Below are positions 41,433 through 50,169 of a stretch of 64,000 nt of DNA, piece after piece. Origin of the DNA: Paraburkholderia sp. BCC1886 (GTDB lineage Bacteria > Pseudomonadota > Gammaproteobacteria > Burkholderiales > Burkholderiaceae). The position numbers were made by a program, and so were the translations under genes. Each line of letters starts with the position of its first letter. Position 1 is the first letter of the stretch. The stretch spans positions 124,001 through 188,000 of the forward strand of contig NZ_CAAJGK010000107.1 in NCBI RefSeq assembly GCF_900996245.1. The letters run 5' to 3'. The notes beneath the pieces are model-generated. The model saw only the letters and a program-made list of their open reading frames with translations. It ran no database searches and had not been told where the DNA came from.

Positions 41433-41774
41433 TTATTTGCAGCGCACGATCATCGAGCGGTTCTTGACGTTGGCCGAGACGACGTTCGTGACGCTGCCGC
41501 CGGTGGTGCCGCCTTCGTCGTTGTCTTTCGACACGATGTCATAGCCGGTCGCGCCGCACGCTTTGCCGGCCTGCACATAACACGATGCCCAACTCGAGGC
41601 CGCATCGGCTCCGCTGCAGTTCACAGCGAAGCCGGTCTGGCCGTTCGGCAGATTGATCAACGACGTGGTGTTCGACGACGCGCAGCCGCTCAGGATCGAG
41701 CCGAGGCCCAGCAGAAGGGCAGCGGCCAACGCCGCGGAGAATGCGCCGCGGCGCGATTGCGTCATGGAATGCAT
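41433..41774 (-). CDS. small lipoprotein, unknown function
   Basis: A 113-residue protein with a lipoprotein signal: SAALAAALLLGLGSILSGC, lipobox LSGC. The mature part is small, with Cys in NCSGAD, SCYVQAGKACG and IVRCK, possibly forming two disulfides. A GGA ribosome-binding site is placed about 9 bases before ATG 41774. It is probably cotranscribed with the 63-residue gene upstream. Function unknown; conserved small lipoproteins of this kind occur in Burkholderia. Confidence 0.78.
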   Translation of the reverse strand: MHSMTQSRRGAFSAALAAALLLGLGSILSGCASSNTTSLINLPNGQTGFAVNCSGADAASSWASCYVQAGKACGATGYDIVSKDNDEGGTTGGSVTNVVSANVKNRSMIVRCK

Positions 41775-41840
41775 CGTGATGTTTCCTTTCAAATTGATGA
41801 TCCGGTCGCGCGAGGTTCACTGGAAAGCGCGCACCGCCGG

Positions 41841-42032
41841 CTAGGACACGTCGATCGTAATGCCGGCCGCGTTGACCTGCCGGCGGCTTTCTTCGCCGCT
41901 TTCGGTGGCCGCGTCTTCCCAGATGCTGATGGCTTTCGGAATGTCGATGCCGTGGCTTTCCGCATAAGCGAACCAGCGGTTCGCGGCGTCCGGCTCAGGC
42001 AATTCGTGGCTTTGCAGAAAATATTTTCCCAT
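41841..42032 (-). CDS. small hypothetical protein
   Basis: A 63-residue acidic soluble protein, MGKYFLQSHELPEPDAANRW, with AISIWEDAATESGEESRR in the middle. A strong GGGGAG ribosome-binding site 8 bases before ATG 42032 supports translation. No family function known to me. It lies 66 bases upstream of the lipoprotein gene, on the same strand. Confidence 0.68.
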   Translation of the reverse strand: MGKYFLQSHELPEPDAANRWFAYAESHGIDIPKAISIWEDAATESGEESRRQVNAAGITIDVS

Positions 42033-42345
42033 ATCACGCTCCCCGTATTCGAAATGACGTCATTGCGTTAGCACGGTTCGTGCCGATCGCGCATGGATCG
42101 ACCCATGCCTGGACTTACGCTTCGACCCACGCTTCGACCTTCGCAGGCCTGAAACGTGCGGGCGCGCGATCCTGCTTGTGCTTGCACGTCGAACTTATTC
42201 GCGCGCCGGGCGCCTTACTAACTCGCTTGCTGCGAACGTGTCGCTGTGCGGACTCACGTAGAGGGAAGCACACCGGAACACGCGCTCGAGCGTCTATAAA
42301 TGCACGGGCCACGTCCCGCATCGAATGCAACCAGGGAGAATGAAT
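42033..42345. other. 313-base divergent intergenic region
   Basis: Contains promoters for the small minus-strand pair and the plus-strand small genes. A short partial repeat of CGCTTCGACC(C/T) occurs near 42.12-42.15 kb. AGGGAG at 42333-42338 is the ribosome-binding site of the next gene. No gene is supported inside. Confidence 0.45.
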
Positions 42346-42621
42346 ATGGCTGAACGGGTCAGCGGTCCTTATCGCGGCTATTACATCAGCGCGGCTGCGC
42401 GCCTCGTGCCAGCAGTCGACGGCGCCACCGCCACGGAGTCGACGGGCGGCACGTACGTCGGCTCCGTGAGTCTCGCGGAGCACGGTCCCGACGATCCGCG
42501 CCGGATAGAAACCTTGATCGACCTCGGCGACGAGCAGCGTTTCGGCAGCGAAGACGAAGCGCTCGCCTTCGTCGAACAGGCCGGCCGCGACTACGTGGAC
42601 CGTCTGCTAGGAGGTCGTTGA
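42346..42621 (+). CDS. small hypothetical protein
   Basis: A 91-residue protein, MAERVSGPYRGYYISAAARL, with GGTYVGSVSLAEHGPDDPRR and EDEALAFVEQAGRDYVDRLL. It is a soluble alpha/beta type with no signal peptide. AGGGAG 7 bases before ATG 42346 favours this start over 42340 and 42325. Its stop overlaps the start of the DUF1488 gene (TGATG), so the two are coupled. Function unknown. Confidence 0.75.
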   Translation: MAERVSGPYRGYYISAAARLVPAVDGATATESTGGTYVGSVSLAEHGPDDPRRIETLIDLGDEQRFGSEDEALAFVEQAGRDYVDRLLGGR

Positions 42622-43085
42622 TGGCGGTCCGTGCGACGGCGAAGCCGGCACCCGCCGCAGGCTGGACCGAGGTCCAGCCGCGCGAGTACCATACCGGGGT
42701 TGTCGCGGGCCGCCCGGTGCCGACCGGGACCGGCCTCGCGCCGGAACCTTCTGATGAGGCGACCATGGACATCCGGTTTCCCGCGGACGCGCCTGCCTAC
42801 CGCGATTCCAACCTCACCGTCGTGTTTCCCGCGCTGGTGGACGGCGAACCCGTTCCCTGCGCGATTTCGGTCGAAGCGCTCGAAGATCACTTCGGCGTTC
42901 ATTCCACGGACCCGGAAGGCTGGATACGCGCCTTCGATGCCGGCCGTCCACACATCGAGGCCGTGGCCCGCGAGCATCTGCAGATTGGGCGGGGCTCGCC
43001 GGTGCTGCTCAAGAGCGGACATTTTCCGCCGGGGAATGTCGAAACCGATGGAGCGAGCCACGGCGGCCACCAGGTCGGCAACTAG
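42621..43085 (+). CDS. DUF1488 family protein with N-terminal extension
   Basis: A 154-residue protein. The second half, MDIRFPADAPAYRDSNLTVV then ALVDGEPVPCAISVEALEDHF, is the DUF1488 domain, function unknown. The first 48 residues are Pro/Ala rich and not part of the domain, so an internal start at 42765 is possible. ATG 42621 overlaps the preceding stop. It converges on the epimerase gene 7 bases downstream. Confidence 0.78.
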   Translation: MAVRATAKPAPAAGWTEVQPREYHTGVVAGRPVPTGTGLAPEPSDEATMDIRFPADAPAYRDSNLTVVFPALVDGEPVPCAISVEALEDHFGVHSTDPEGWIRAFDAGRPHIEAVAREHLQIGRGSPVLLKSGHFPPGNVETDGASHGGHQVGN

Positions 43086-43092
43086 CTCGCCA

Positions 43093-44061
43093 CTAAGCAG
43101 GCAACCGAGCCAGATCGCGGGCCGCCTCGAAGCTTTGCCGGATGCCTTGCTCGTACGAAGTCTTCCCGATCGGCCCGAGCAGGGCGCTAAGCGCCGAATC
43201 GTCGAGCACGACGGGCTCGGACAACAGGTAATTCATCTCCACCATTTCCCGCATCAACGGATTGAACAGGCCGAACAGGCGCAACAGCGTCTTGCCGGCC
43301 ACCGTCAGTTTCGGCGGGCGGCCTGCCAGCGCGTAAGCCTGGCGTGCGATTTCCCGCTGTGTGATGGTTCCCGTGCCCGCCAGATGCCACCAGCGGCCAT
43401 ACGCTGCGGGCGTGCGCGTCAACGCTTCGACCACGGGGCCGACATCGGGCAGATAGACGAATTCGTGCGGGACATCCACCGGACCGACCATCTGCGCGCG
43501 CTTGCCGCTGGCCGCACCTTCGAATACGCCGTTTAGCAGACTGCGCTCGACGCCGGGGCCGTAAAAGTCCGGCAGACGCAGCACCAGCGTCGACAAGCCG
43601 TGATGTCCGTGCGCGGCCAGCACCAGGTTTTCCTGTGCGAGCCGCATCTTTCCTTTGAACGTATGCGGTTCCCGCGGATGGTTTTCGCCGATGGGGTTCC
43701 CGTGCGCGCGGCCATACGGATAGACCGTGCCGATCAAAATGAAGCGCTCGACCCCCGCGGCGATCACACCGGCGAGCGTCTTTTCCATCAGCGGCGGGTG
43801 CTCGGCGAATTTGTCGTAGGGCACGCCGACCAGATAGACCACTGTCTGCAGACCGGCCGCCGCGTCACGGATCGACGCGGGGTCTTGCGGATTCCACACC
43901 ACGATTTCCGCATGCGGATCGTGTCCGAATGCCGCTTCGAGCGCGTCGTACGAGCGTCCGATCACCCGGTAATCGCGGCCCGCCGCGCTGAGCGCCGCAC
44001 CGATGACCCGTCCCGCCGCACCCGCGGCACCCAGTAACCCAACCTTTCCCAAGCCTTGCAT
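43093..44061 (-). CDS. NAD-dependent epimerase/dehydratase-family protein
   Basis: A 322-residue extended SDR-like protein. The Rossmann motif is KVGLLGAAGAAGRVIGAALS, followed by VVWNPQDPASIRDAA, RFILIGTVYPYGRAHGNPIG and the later SDR block RLPDFYGPGVERSLL. A Tyr in the YPYGR stretch and no adjacent Lys indicate an atypical active site. Substrate unknown. It diverges from a TetR-family gene, and the operator in between suggests that the TetR protein represses it. ATG 44061 (MQGLGKVGLLG) is preferred over 44091. Confidence 0.87.
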   Translation of the reverse strand: MQGLGKVGLLGAAGAAGRVIGAALSAAGRDYRVIGRSYDALEAAFGHDPHAEIVVWNPQDPASIRDAAAGLQTVVYLVGVPYDKFAEHPPLMEKTLAGVIAAGVERFILIGTVYPYGRAHGNPIGENHPREPHTFKGKMRLAQENLVLAAHGHHGLSTLVLRLPDFYGPGVERSLLNGVFEGAASGKRAQMVGPVDVPHEFVYLPDVGPVVEALTRTPAAYGRWWHLAGTGTITQREIARQAYALAGRPPKLTVAGKTLLRLFGLFNPLMREMVEMNYLLSEPVVLDDSALSALLGPIGKTSYEQGIRQSFEAARDLARLPA

Positions 44062-44130
44062 GACGACTCCCAATGGTGGCAGGACGCGCATCGTGCGCAG
44101 CCTCGCTGATTCATGAAAATTTAATAAACA

Positions 44131-44153
44131 GTGTTCAGTGAACGGTGTTCAGT
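44131..44153. promoter_or_regulatory. palindromic operator for the divergent TetR-type regulator
   Basis: GTTCAGTGAAC (44133-44143) is a perfect 11-base palindrome. A second half element with the same GTGTTCAGT begins at 44145, 14 bases after the first copy at 44131. It is centred between the epimerase (start 44061) and the TetR gene (start 44186) in an AT-rich stretch. Confidence 0.72.
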
Positions 44154-44185
44154 TTAAATTGACTTTTCAGTTTGTCAACCGGAGA

Positions 44186-44914
44186 ATGGCGGCCATGGGA
44201 ATCCCGGAACGAAAGACTCGCCAGAAAGAGGCGCTGCGTGAGCGCATCCTCGATGCGTCGCGGCGCATCGTCATGCGTGAGGGTTTTGCGGCCTTGTCCA
44301 TGCGCAAGATTGCCGACGCCATCGAATATTCGCCCGCCACGCTCTATCTGCATTTCGCGAGCCGCGACGAGATTGCCCGGGCGTTGTGCGAGGAAGGCTT
44401 CGCGCAATTGCTGGCGAGCTTCGTGCCGCTCGCGCAAATCGTCGATCCGGCCGAGCGGCTCAAAGCGCTGGGCCGCGCTTACGTGGCGTTCGGCGTTGCG
44501 CATCCCGAGACTTACCGGCTCATCTTCATGGAAGACCCGAGCTATACCGGCGCCGCGCTCGGTGCGGCGCCATCGACGGAAACGGGTGACGGAGCGATCG
44601 CCACGAACGGCGATGCCGACGCCGCCGTGCTGCATATGATGGTCGGCGCCCTCGACGAACTCAAAGCGGCGGGGCGTCTGGCCGAAGCGGTCGACACCAC
44701 GGTCTGGGTCGAAGCATTCTGGGCGACCTTGCATGGCATCGCTGCGCTCAATCTGGCGTGCCCGGTGTTTCCCACGGTATCGCTCGACGCAGTGGTGGAG
44801 ATGGCCCTCGACACGTGGCTCGGTGCGACGGCCACGCGGTTGCCAGGTGAGGCGAGCGCGCCACCGGCCCGCAAGAAGGCAGCGAAAGCGGCGGGCGAAG
44901 AACCTGAAAAATGA
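44186..44914 (+). CDS. TetR/AcrR-family transcriptional regulator
   Basis: A 242-residue regulator with an N-terminal helix-turn-helix (RERILDASRRIVMREGFAAL, SMRKIADAIEYSPATLYLHF) and a C-terminal ligand-binding domain of the WHG type (LKALGRAYVAFGVAHPETYR, MEDPSY). The start at 44186 or 44195 is chosen because the helix 1 region lies just after it. The upstream 16 codons overlap the operator. It probably represses itself and the divergent epimerase. The C-terminal 25 residues are Lys/Ala rich. Confidence 0.9.
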   Translation: MAAMGIPERKTRQKEALRERILDASRRIVMREGFAALSMRKIADAIEYSPATLYLHFASRDEIARALCEEGFAQLLASFVPLAQIVDPAERLKALGRAYVAFGVAHPETYRLIFMEDPSYTGAALGAAPSTETGDGAIATNGDADAAVLHMMVGALDELKAAGRLAEAVDTTVWVEAFWATLHGIAALNLACPVFPTVSLDAVVEMALDTWLGATATRLPGEASAPPARKKAAKAAGEEPEK

Positions 44915-45063
44915 GTGGGCGCCGGGTCGACCCATGAATTGACCGCCCTCCGACTCGGCCCACGAGTGCGCCGACAACTGCCGCTCACACCCGCCCGCCA
45001 TCCGCCCCCAACGCGTGATAACGTTCACCTCCTGTTCAATCTAGCGCCATCGCGCCGCTCTCC

Positions 45064-46194
45064 ATGTCCATTTCCGCCTCGCCTGCCGCAAGCGACGAAG
45101 TCGCGACACACGTAGCCAACCGCATCGGTTTCATCGAACTCGAACGGCCGAAGGCGCTCAATGCGCTGTCCACCGGCATGATCCGCGCGATCCACGCGGC
45201 GCTCGAACAATGGCGTGAAGATCCCGACGTGCTCGCGGTGGTCATCCGCAGCCAGCATCCGCGGGCGTTCTGCGCGGGCGGCGACATCCGCTTCCTGTAC
45301 GAGTCGGCAAAACGCGGCGAGGACGCTGCACGCGACACGTTTTTCACCGAGGAATATCGCCTCAATCACGCCATCTTTACGTATCCGAAGCCGTATATCG
45401 CGTTGATGAACGGCGTAGTGATGGGCGGCGGCATGGGCATTTCGCAGGGCGCGCATCGTACCGGCGGTCTGCGAGTCGTGACGAACTCGACGAAGATGGC
45501 GATGCCCGAAACCCGTATCGGCCTGTTCCCGGATGTCGGCGCAAGCTGGTTTCTGGCACGCACGCCGGGTGCGATCGGCCGCTATCTGGCGGTGACCGGC
45601 GAGACGATCGGCCCGGCGGACGCGCTGTACGCCGGTCTCGCCGATGCGTATATCGACGACGAAGCGCTGCCCGCGCTCGTCGACACCTTGCATAGCGAGC
45701 CGTTCCAGCGCGGCGCGGACGTGGTGGCCCACATCGCTCATGCGTGCGAGGCGCACCAGGTCGTGCCGCCGGCCGACACTGCGCCGCTGGCCAGGGCGCG
45801 CGCATGGGTCGACCGGCATTTTGCGTTGCCCGACGTCGCGCAGATTCTGGTGTCGCTGCAGGGCGAGAAAGAGGGCGACGCCGCCGGTTGGGCCGAGCAG
45901 ACCATCGCCGTGCTGCGCGAGCGTTCGCCGCTGTCGATGGCCGTATCGCTCGAGGTGGTCACGCGCGCGGAAGGCTCGATGTCGGACGTTCTGCGCGGCG
46001 ATCTCGATCTGACGCACACGTCTTTCCTGCATGGCGACACGGTCGAAGGTATTCGTGCACGCATCATCGACAAGGACAATGCGCCGCATTGGCGCTTTGC
46101 CCGCATCGAAGACGTGAGTGCCGCCGAAGTGGCGAAGATGTTCGACAGCCCATGGCCGGCGGACCAGCATCCGCTTCGCGATCTGCGCGGGTAA
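45064..46194 (+). CDS. 3-hydroxyisobutyryl-CoA hydrolase-like enoyl-CoA hydratase family protein
   Basis: A 376-residue crotonase-superfamily protein. Motifs: IGFIELERPKALNALSTGMI, VIRSQHPRAFCAGGDIRFLY (oxyanion hole), PYIALMNGVVMGGGMGISQG and MAMPETRIGLFPDVGASWFL, the block with the catalytic Glu and Asp of HIBYL-CoA hydrolases. Its length and C-terminal ECH_2-like part fit valine catabolism. The usual neighbours (mmsA, mmsB) are not adjacent, so the assignment to that pathway is by family only. Confidence 0.9.
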   Translation: MSISASPAASDEVATHVANRIGFIELERPKALNALSTGMIRAIHAALEQWREDPDVLAVVIRSQHPRAFCAGGDIRFLYESAKRGEDAARDTFFTEEYRLNHAIFTYPKPYIALMNGVVMGGGMGISQGAHRTGGLRVVTNSTKMAMPETRIGLFPDVGASWFLARTPGAIGRYLAVTGETIGPADALYAGLADAYIDDEALPALVDTLHSEPFQRGADVVAHIAHACEAHQVVPPADTAPLARARAWVDRHFALPDVAQILVSLQGEKEGDAAGWAEQTIAVLRERSPLSMAVSLEVVTRAEGSMSDVLRGDLDLTHTSFLHGDTVEGIRARIIDKDNAPHWRFARIEDVSAAEVAKMFDSPWPADQHPLRDLRG

Positions 46195-46273
46195 TCGGCT
46201 AATCGGCTTGTCGACGAGATGCCGGCCCTTCGCTAAACGCAGAGCAGCCGGCACCGAAGACGGAAGCCCGTCC

Positions 46274-46699
46274 TCAGGCTTCGTCTTCGCTCGCCATGAA
46301 GGCGCGCATGAACACCAGCGCGCCCCATCCCCACATGGCATTGGCTGCGAATCCCACGGCGAGGCGCGGCAACATGTTGCCACTCGGCCAGATGCCGCGT
46401 AGCGGATCCACCACGAACACGCTCGCCGCCGTCAGCGCGATGCCGCCGAATACGAAGGCCGGCACCCACGGCGCGCGCCGATGCGGTGCGACGCGCAGCA
46501 GCCATGCCATCAACACCGCCCAGAACGCGCTCCAGATAGCGTTGGCAATGAATTCGGGCAAGCCGAGCGGCAGAAACGGTGCGGTGGAGAATCCGGTTGG
46601 ATCGATGAACGCGGCGGCATGCAGCAAGGCCAGCGTCGATTCACGGAAGAACAAAGAAGCCAGAAAGCCGGCGATGAACGGCAGGATGATTTTTTGCAT
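46274..46699 (-). CDS. small membrane protein, unknown function
   Basis: A 141-residue membrane protein with about four helices: KIILPFIAGFLASLFFRES, LPEFIANAIWSAFWAVLMAW, WVPAFVFGGIALTAASVFVV and LAVGFAANAMWGWGALVFMR. MQKIILPF at 46699 is the likely start; the upstream 38 residues are unrelated. No function known to me. It converges on the hydrolase-like gene and diverges from ssuD. Confidence 0.78.
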   Translation of the reverse strand: MQKIILPFIAGFLASLFFRESTLALLHAAAFIDPTGFSTAPFLPLGLPEFIANAIWSAFWAVLMAWLLRVAPHRRAPWVPAFVFGGIALTAASVFVVDPLRGIWPSGNMLPRLAVGFAANAMWGWGALVFMRAFMASEDEA

Positions 46700-46875
46700 G
46701 CATTGCACCTGCGGGGTACAGGCGGCGTCACGCGCATGGCCTGCACCGGATTGTCGGAAAACGTGCGCCATTATATAGATGGCCCGGCCGTTTCCAGCGT
46801 CCACAAAGTACAACAGCCGTATGCTAAAGCGTCGGGCTAATCACGAAAGTGGAAAACCTAAGCTCAAAAAAATCG

Positions 46876-46910
46876 TTCAAAAGCCGCGGCCCGATCCCTA
46901 GACTGTCTCC
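46876..46910 (+). promoter_or_regulatory. candidate ssu operon promoter
   Basis: TTCAAA (46876-46881) and TAGACT (46899-46904) are spaced 17 bases and lie about 200 bases before ssuD. The -10 and following bases, TAGACTGTCTCC, match the segment at 62998-63009 upstream of the sulfate-binding protein in 11 of 12 positions. The weak -35 suggests activator dependence, as expected for sulfur genes (CysB or SsuR type). Confidence 0.5.
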
Positions 46911-47105
46911 TCATACAGACGGCGTATGCCGTTCGCAGCCGTTCAAGCCTGCTTAATCGAGCTGTCCACTCTCCGTTCATTTTTGCGTCGTAGGGCCGTG
47001 CCGCGCGCATGGCGGGATGCGCGCGGCCGGCTCGTGCGCAGTCTCTCGCGAACCTCCGACGCATCGTCCCGATCCATCCCATTTCGAACATTGCAGGAGC
47101 AGCAA

Positions 47106-48266
47106 ATGAATGTGTTCTGGTTCATTCCGACTCATGGCGACAGCCGTTATCTCGGTACGTCCCAAGGCGCACGCGCAGCCGACTACGATTACTTCCAGCA
47201 GATTGCCGTGGCCGCCGATTCGCTCGGCTACGAAGGCGTGCTGCTGCCGACCGGCCGCTCCTGCGAGGACGCGTGGGTCGTCGCGTCGAGTCTGATTCCC
47301 GCGACCAAACGCCTGAAGTTCCTCGTCGCGATCCGTCCGGGGCTGTCGTCGCCGGGACTCGCCGCGCGCATGGCCGCGACGTTCGACCGCCTGTCCAATG
47401 GCCGTCTGCTGATCAACGTCGTGACGGGCGGCGACGCCGCCGAACTGGAAGGCGACGGCGTGTTTCTCGATCACGACACGCGCTACGAAGTCACCGACGA
47501 ATTCCTGCACATCTGGCGCCAGCTGTTGAGCGCTTCGCACACGAACGACGCCATCGAGTTCGAAGGCAAGCATCTGACGTCGAAGGGCGGCAAGGCGCTG
47601 TACCCGCCGGTGCAGAACCCGCATCCGCCGCTGTGGTTCGGCGGCTCGTCGGCGGCGGCGCATGACATTGCCGCCGATCACATCGATACCTATCTGACCT
47701 GGGGCGAACCGCCCGCAGCCGTCGCGAAGAAGATCGCCGACATTCGGGCGCGCGCGGAAGCCAAGGGTCGCAAGATCAAGTTCGGTATCCGCTTTCACGT
47801 CATCGTGCGCGAGACCGAAGAGGAAGCATGGGCCGCCGCCGACAAGCTGATCAGCAAGCTCGACGACGAAACCATCGCACGTGCGCAGGCTTCGTTCTCG
47901 AAGATGGATTCCGAAGGTCAACGCCGCATGGCCGCGTTGCACGGTGGCAAGCGCGGTGGCCGCGCGGAGCTGGAGGTGTATCCGAATCTGTGGGCCGGTG
48001 TCGGCCTCGTGCGCGGCGGTGCGGGCACGGCGCTGGTGGGCAGCCCCGAACAGGTCGCGGCGCTGATGAAGGAATACACGGATCTCGGTATCGATACGTT
48101 CATTCTGTCCGGCTATCCGCATCTCGAGGAATCGTATCGCTTCGCCGAACTGGTGTTTCCGCTGTTGCCGAATCGCCAGAGCAAGATCGCGAACGGTCCT
48201 CTGTCGGGTCCGTTCGGCGAGATCGTCGGCAACAACTATCTGCCGAAGGCGGCGAGCACGAGCTAA
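47106..48266 (+). CDS. ssuD: FMNH2-dependent alkanesulfonate monooxygenase
   Basis: A 386-residue bacterial luciferase-family enzyme that releases sulfite from C2-C10 alkanesulfonates using reduced FMN. It starts MNVFWFIPTHGDSRYLGTSQ and includes YEGVLLPTGRSCEDAWVVAS with the active-site Cys. KFLVAIRPGLSSPGLAARMA, LLINVVTGGDAAELEGDGVF and GYPHLEESYRFAELVFPLLP are all highly characteristic of SsuD. The start is ATG 47106; the 60-codon upstream extension is a leader read-through. It is the first gene of ssuD-ssuC-ssuB-ssuF. The flavin reductase SsuE and binding protein SsuA are not adjacent. Confidence 0.97.
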   Translation: MNVFWFIPTHGDSRYLGTSQGARAADYDYFQQIAVAADSLGYEGVLLPTGRSCEDAWVVASSLIPATKRLKFLVAIRPGLSSPGLAARMAATFDRLSNGRLLINVVTGGDAAELEGDGVFLDHDTRYEVTDEFLHIWRQLLSASHTNDAIEFEGKHLTSKGGKALYPPVQNPHPPLWFGGSSAAAHDIAADHIDTYLTWGEPPAAVAKKIADIRARAEAKGRKIKFGIRFHVIVRETEEEAWAAADKLISKLDDETIARAQASFSKMDSEGQRRMAALHGGKRGGRAELEVYPNLWAGVGLVRGGAGTALVGSPEQVAALMKEYTDLGIDTFILSGYPHLEESYRFAELVFPLLPNRQSKIANGPLSGPFGEIVGNNYLPKAASTS

Positions 48267-48310
48267 GCCATCGCCCGGGCAACGAGTAACGACGAACGAG
48301 GAACGCAAAC

Positions 48311-49144
48311 ATGGCTCAATCAACTGTCAGCGCGAAGGCTGGCACTCACACGGACGCGGGCGGTGTGCTGCGTCGCGTCGGCGCGCATCTCGCGCCGTGG
48401 CTTGCGCCGCTCATCATCCTGCTGGCGTGGGAAGTCGCCGCGCGCAGCGGAATTCTGTCGACGCGGGTGCTGCCCGAACCGCTCGCCGTGGTGAAGGCGG
48501 CGTGGTCGCTGATCCAGTCCGGCGAAATGTGGGCCGACGTCAAGGTGAGCACGTGGCGGGCGGTGTCCGGTTTCGCGATCGGCGGCGGCATCGGGCTCGT
48601 GCTCGGTCTGGCCACGGGTTTGTTCAAGCCCGCTGAAATCGTGCTCGACTCGACAGTGCAGATGGTCCGCAACATTCCCGCGCTCGCGATGATTCCGCTC
48701 GTGATCCTGTGGTTCGGTATCGAAGAAGAAGCCAAGGTGTTTCTGGTTGCGCTCGGCGTGTTCTTCCCGATCTACGTGAATACGTTTCATGGGATTCGCT
48801 CGGTGGACGCCAATCTGATCGAGATGGCGCGCAGTTATGGCGTCAAGGGTCTCGCGTTGTACCGGCACGTGGTGCTGCCGGGCGCGTTGCCGTCGATCCT
48901 CGTCGGCGTGCGCTTCGCGTTCGGTCTGATGTGGGTCACGCTGATCGTCGCCGAAACGATCTCCGCGCAGTCCGGCATCGGCTACATGACGATGAACGCG
49001 CGTGAGTTCCTGCAAACCGATGTCGTGGTGGTCGGGATCCTGCTGTACGCCGCGCTCGGCAAACTGGCCGACATGCTCGCCAAGGCGCTCGAGCGCGTGT
49101 CGCTGCGGTGGCATCCGGCTTATCAACGAGGAGCAAAGACATGA
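48311..49144 (+). CDS. ssuC: aliphatic sulfonate ABC transporter permease
   Basis: A 277-residue inner-membrane permease with six helices, including WLAPLIILLAWEVAARSGIL. The EAA loop reads EMARSYGVKGLALYRHVVLP, which contacts SsuB. It follows ssuD by 44 bases and overlaps ssuB by four bases (ATGA). Confidence 0.95.
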   Translation: MAQSTVSAKAGTHTDAGGVLRRVGAHLAPWLAPLIILLAWEVAARSGILSTRVLPEPLAVVKAAWSLIQSGEMWADVKVSTWRAVSGFAIGGGIGLVLGLATGLFKPAEIVLDSTVQMVRNIPALAMIPLVILWFGIEEEAKVFLVALGVFFPIYVNTFHGIRSVDANLIEMARSYGVKGLALYRHVVLPGALPSILVGVRFAFGLMWVTLIVAETISAQSGIGYMTMNAREFLQTDVVVVGILLYAALGKLADMLAKALERVSLRWHPAYQRGAKT

Positions 49145-50121
49145 GCGGCACGACACTTTCGTCGTCGTTCGGCGGTATCTCGGGCAGCGATCTCGAAGCT
49201 GAACTCGCTCAGCCGCGCATTGCGGATCACGAAGCCGAAGCGGCCCGTGAAACTCACGAGGCTCACGAGGCGTCGGGCGTCGAACGGGCGGACGTGCTGA
49301 CGCGCAACGACAGCGGCCGCTCGGGCGACCATGCGGTCGAATTGCGTGGCGTCGGCAAGCAATACGGCGAACGGCACGTACTGTCGGATTTCAATCTGTC
49401 GATCGAGCGCGGTAGTTTCGTCGCGATCGTCGGCCGCAGCGGCTGCGGCAAATCGACCTTGTTGCGACTCGTCGCCGGGTTGGAAAAAACCACGGCCGGC
49501 ACGCTCGAAAAGCGCACCGAAGATGGCCGGCCCCTCGACACGCGGATCATGTTTCAGGACGCGCGTCTGTTGCCGTGGAAGAGCGTGCTGCAGAACGTCA
49601 TGCTCGGTCTTGGCCGTAGCGCGCGCGAGGATGCGCGTGCCGTGCTGGCCGAGGTCGGTCTGCTCGAGCGTGCCAACGACTGGCCCGCGCAACTGTCCGG
49701 CGGTCAGCGTCAACGCGTGGCGCTGGCGCGCGCGCTGGTGCATCGGCCGCAGTTGCTGCTGCTCGATGAACCGCTCGGCGCGCTCGACGCGTTGACGCGC
49801 ATCGAAATGCACGCGCTGATCGAGCGGCTGTGGCGCGAACATCGCTTCACCGCGTTGCTGGTGACGCACGACGTGCACGAAGCCGTGGCGCTCGGCGATC
49901 GTATTCTGCTGATCGAAGACGGTCGCATCGCGCTCGATCAGCCCGTGCCGCTCGCGCGTCCGCGGGCCCGCGCGTCGGCCGGTTTTGCCGCGCTCGAAGA
50001 CCATGTGCTGCAACGTGTATTGAAGAACGCGCCCAACGACGATGCGCTCGCTTATCGCGCGTTCGACGTCGCGGACGGCGAGCGCATCGTGCGGCCGACC
50101 GACGTGCGCTGGGCCGTCTGA
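49141..50121 (+). CDS. ssuB: aliphatic sulfonate ABC transporter ATP-binding protein
   Basis: A 326-residue ABC ATPase: Walker A GRSGCGKST near residue 98, Q-loop MFQDARLLPW, signature LSGGQRQRVALARAL, Walker B LLLLDEPLGALD and H-loop LLVTHDVHEA. The first 60 residues are an acidic extension before the conserved ELRGVGKQYGERHVLSDFNL. It is longer than E. coli SsuB (255) because of this extension and a C-terminal tail. Start overlaps the ssuC stop. Confidence 0.94.
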   Translation: MSGTTLSSSFGGISGSDLEAELAQPRIADHEAEAARETHEAHEASGVERADVLTRNDSGRSGDHAVELRGVGKQYGERHVLSDFNLSIERGSFVAIVGRSGCGKSTLLRLVAGLEKTTAGTLEKRTEDGRPLDTRIMFQDARLLPWKSVLQNVMLGLGRSAREDARAVLAEVGLLERANDWPAQLSGGQRQRVALARALVHRPQLLLLDEPLGALDALTRIEMHALIERLWREHRFTALLVTHDVHEAVALGDRILLIEDGRIALDQPVPLARPRARASAGFAALEDHVLQRVLKNAPNDDALAYRAFDVADGERIVRPTDVRWAV

Positions 50122-50169
50122 CCTGACTTTTGCTGGCTGTTCAAACCGTCTTTTCTGGAGTCTTTCGCT

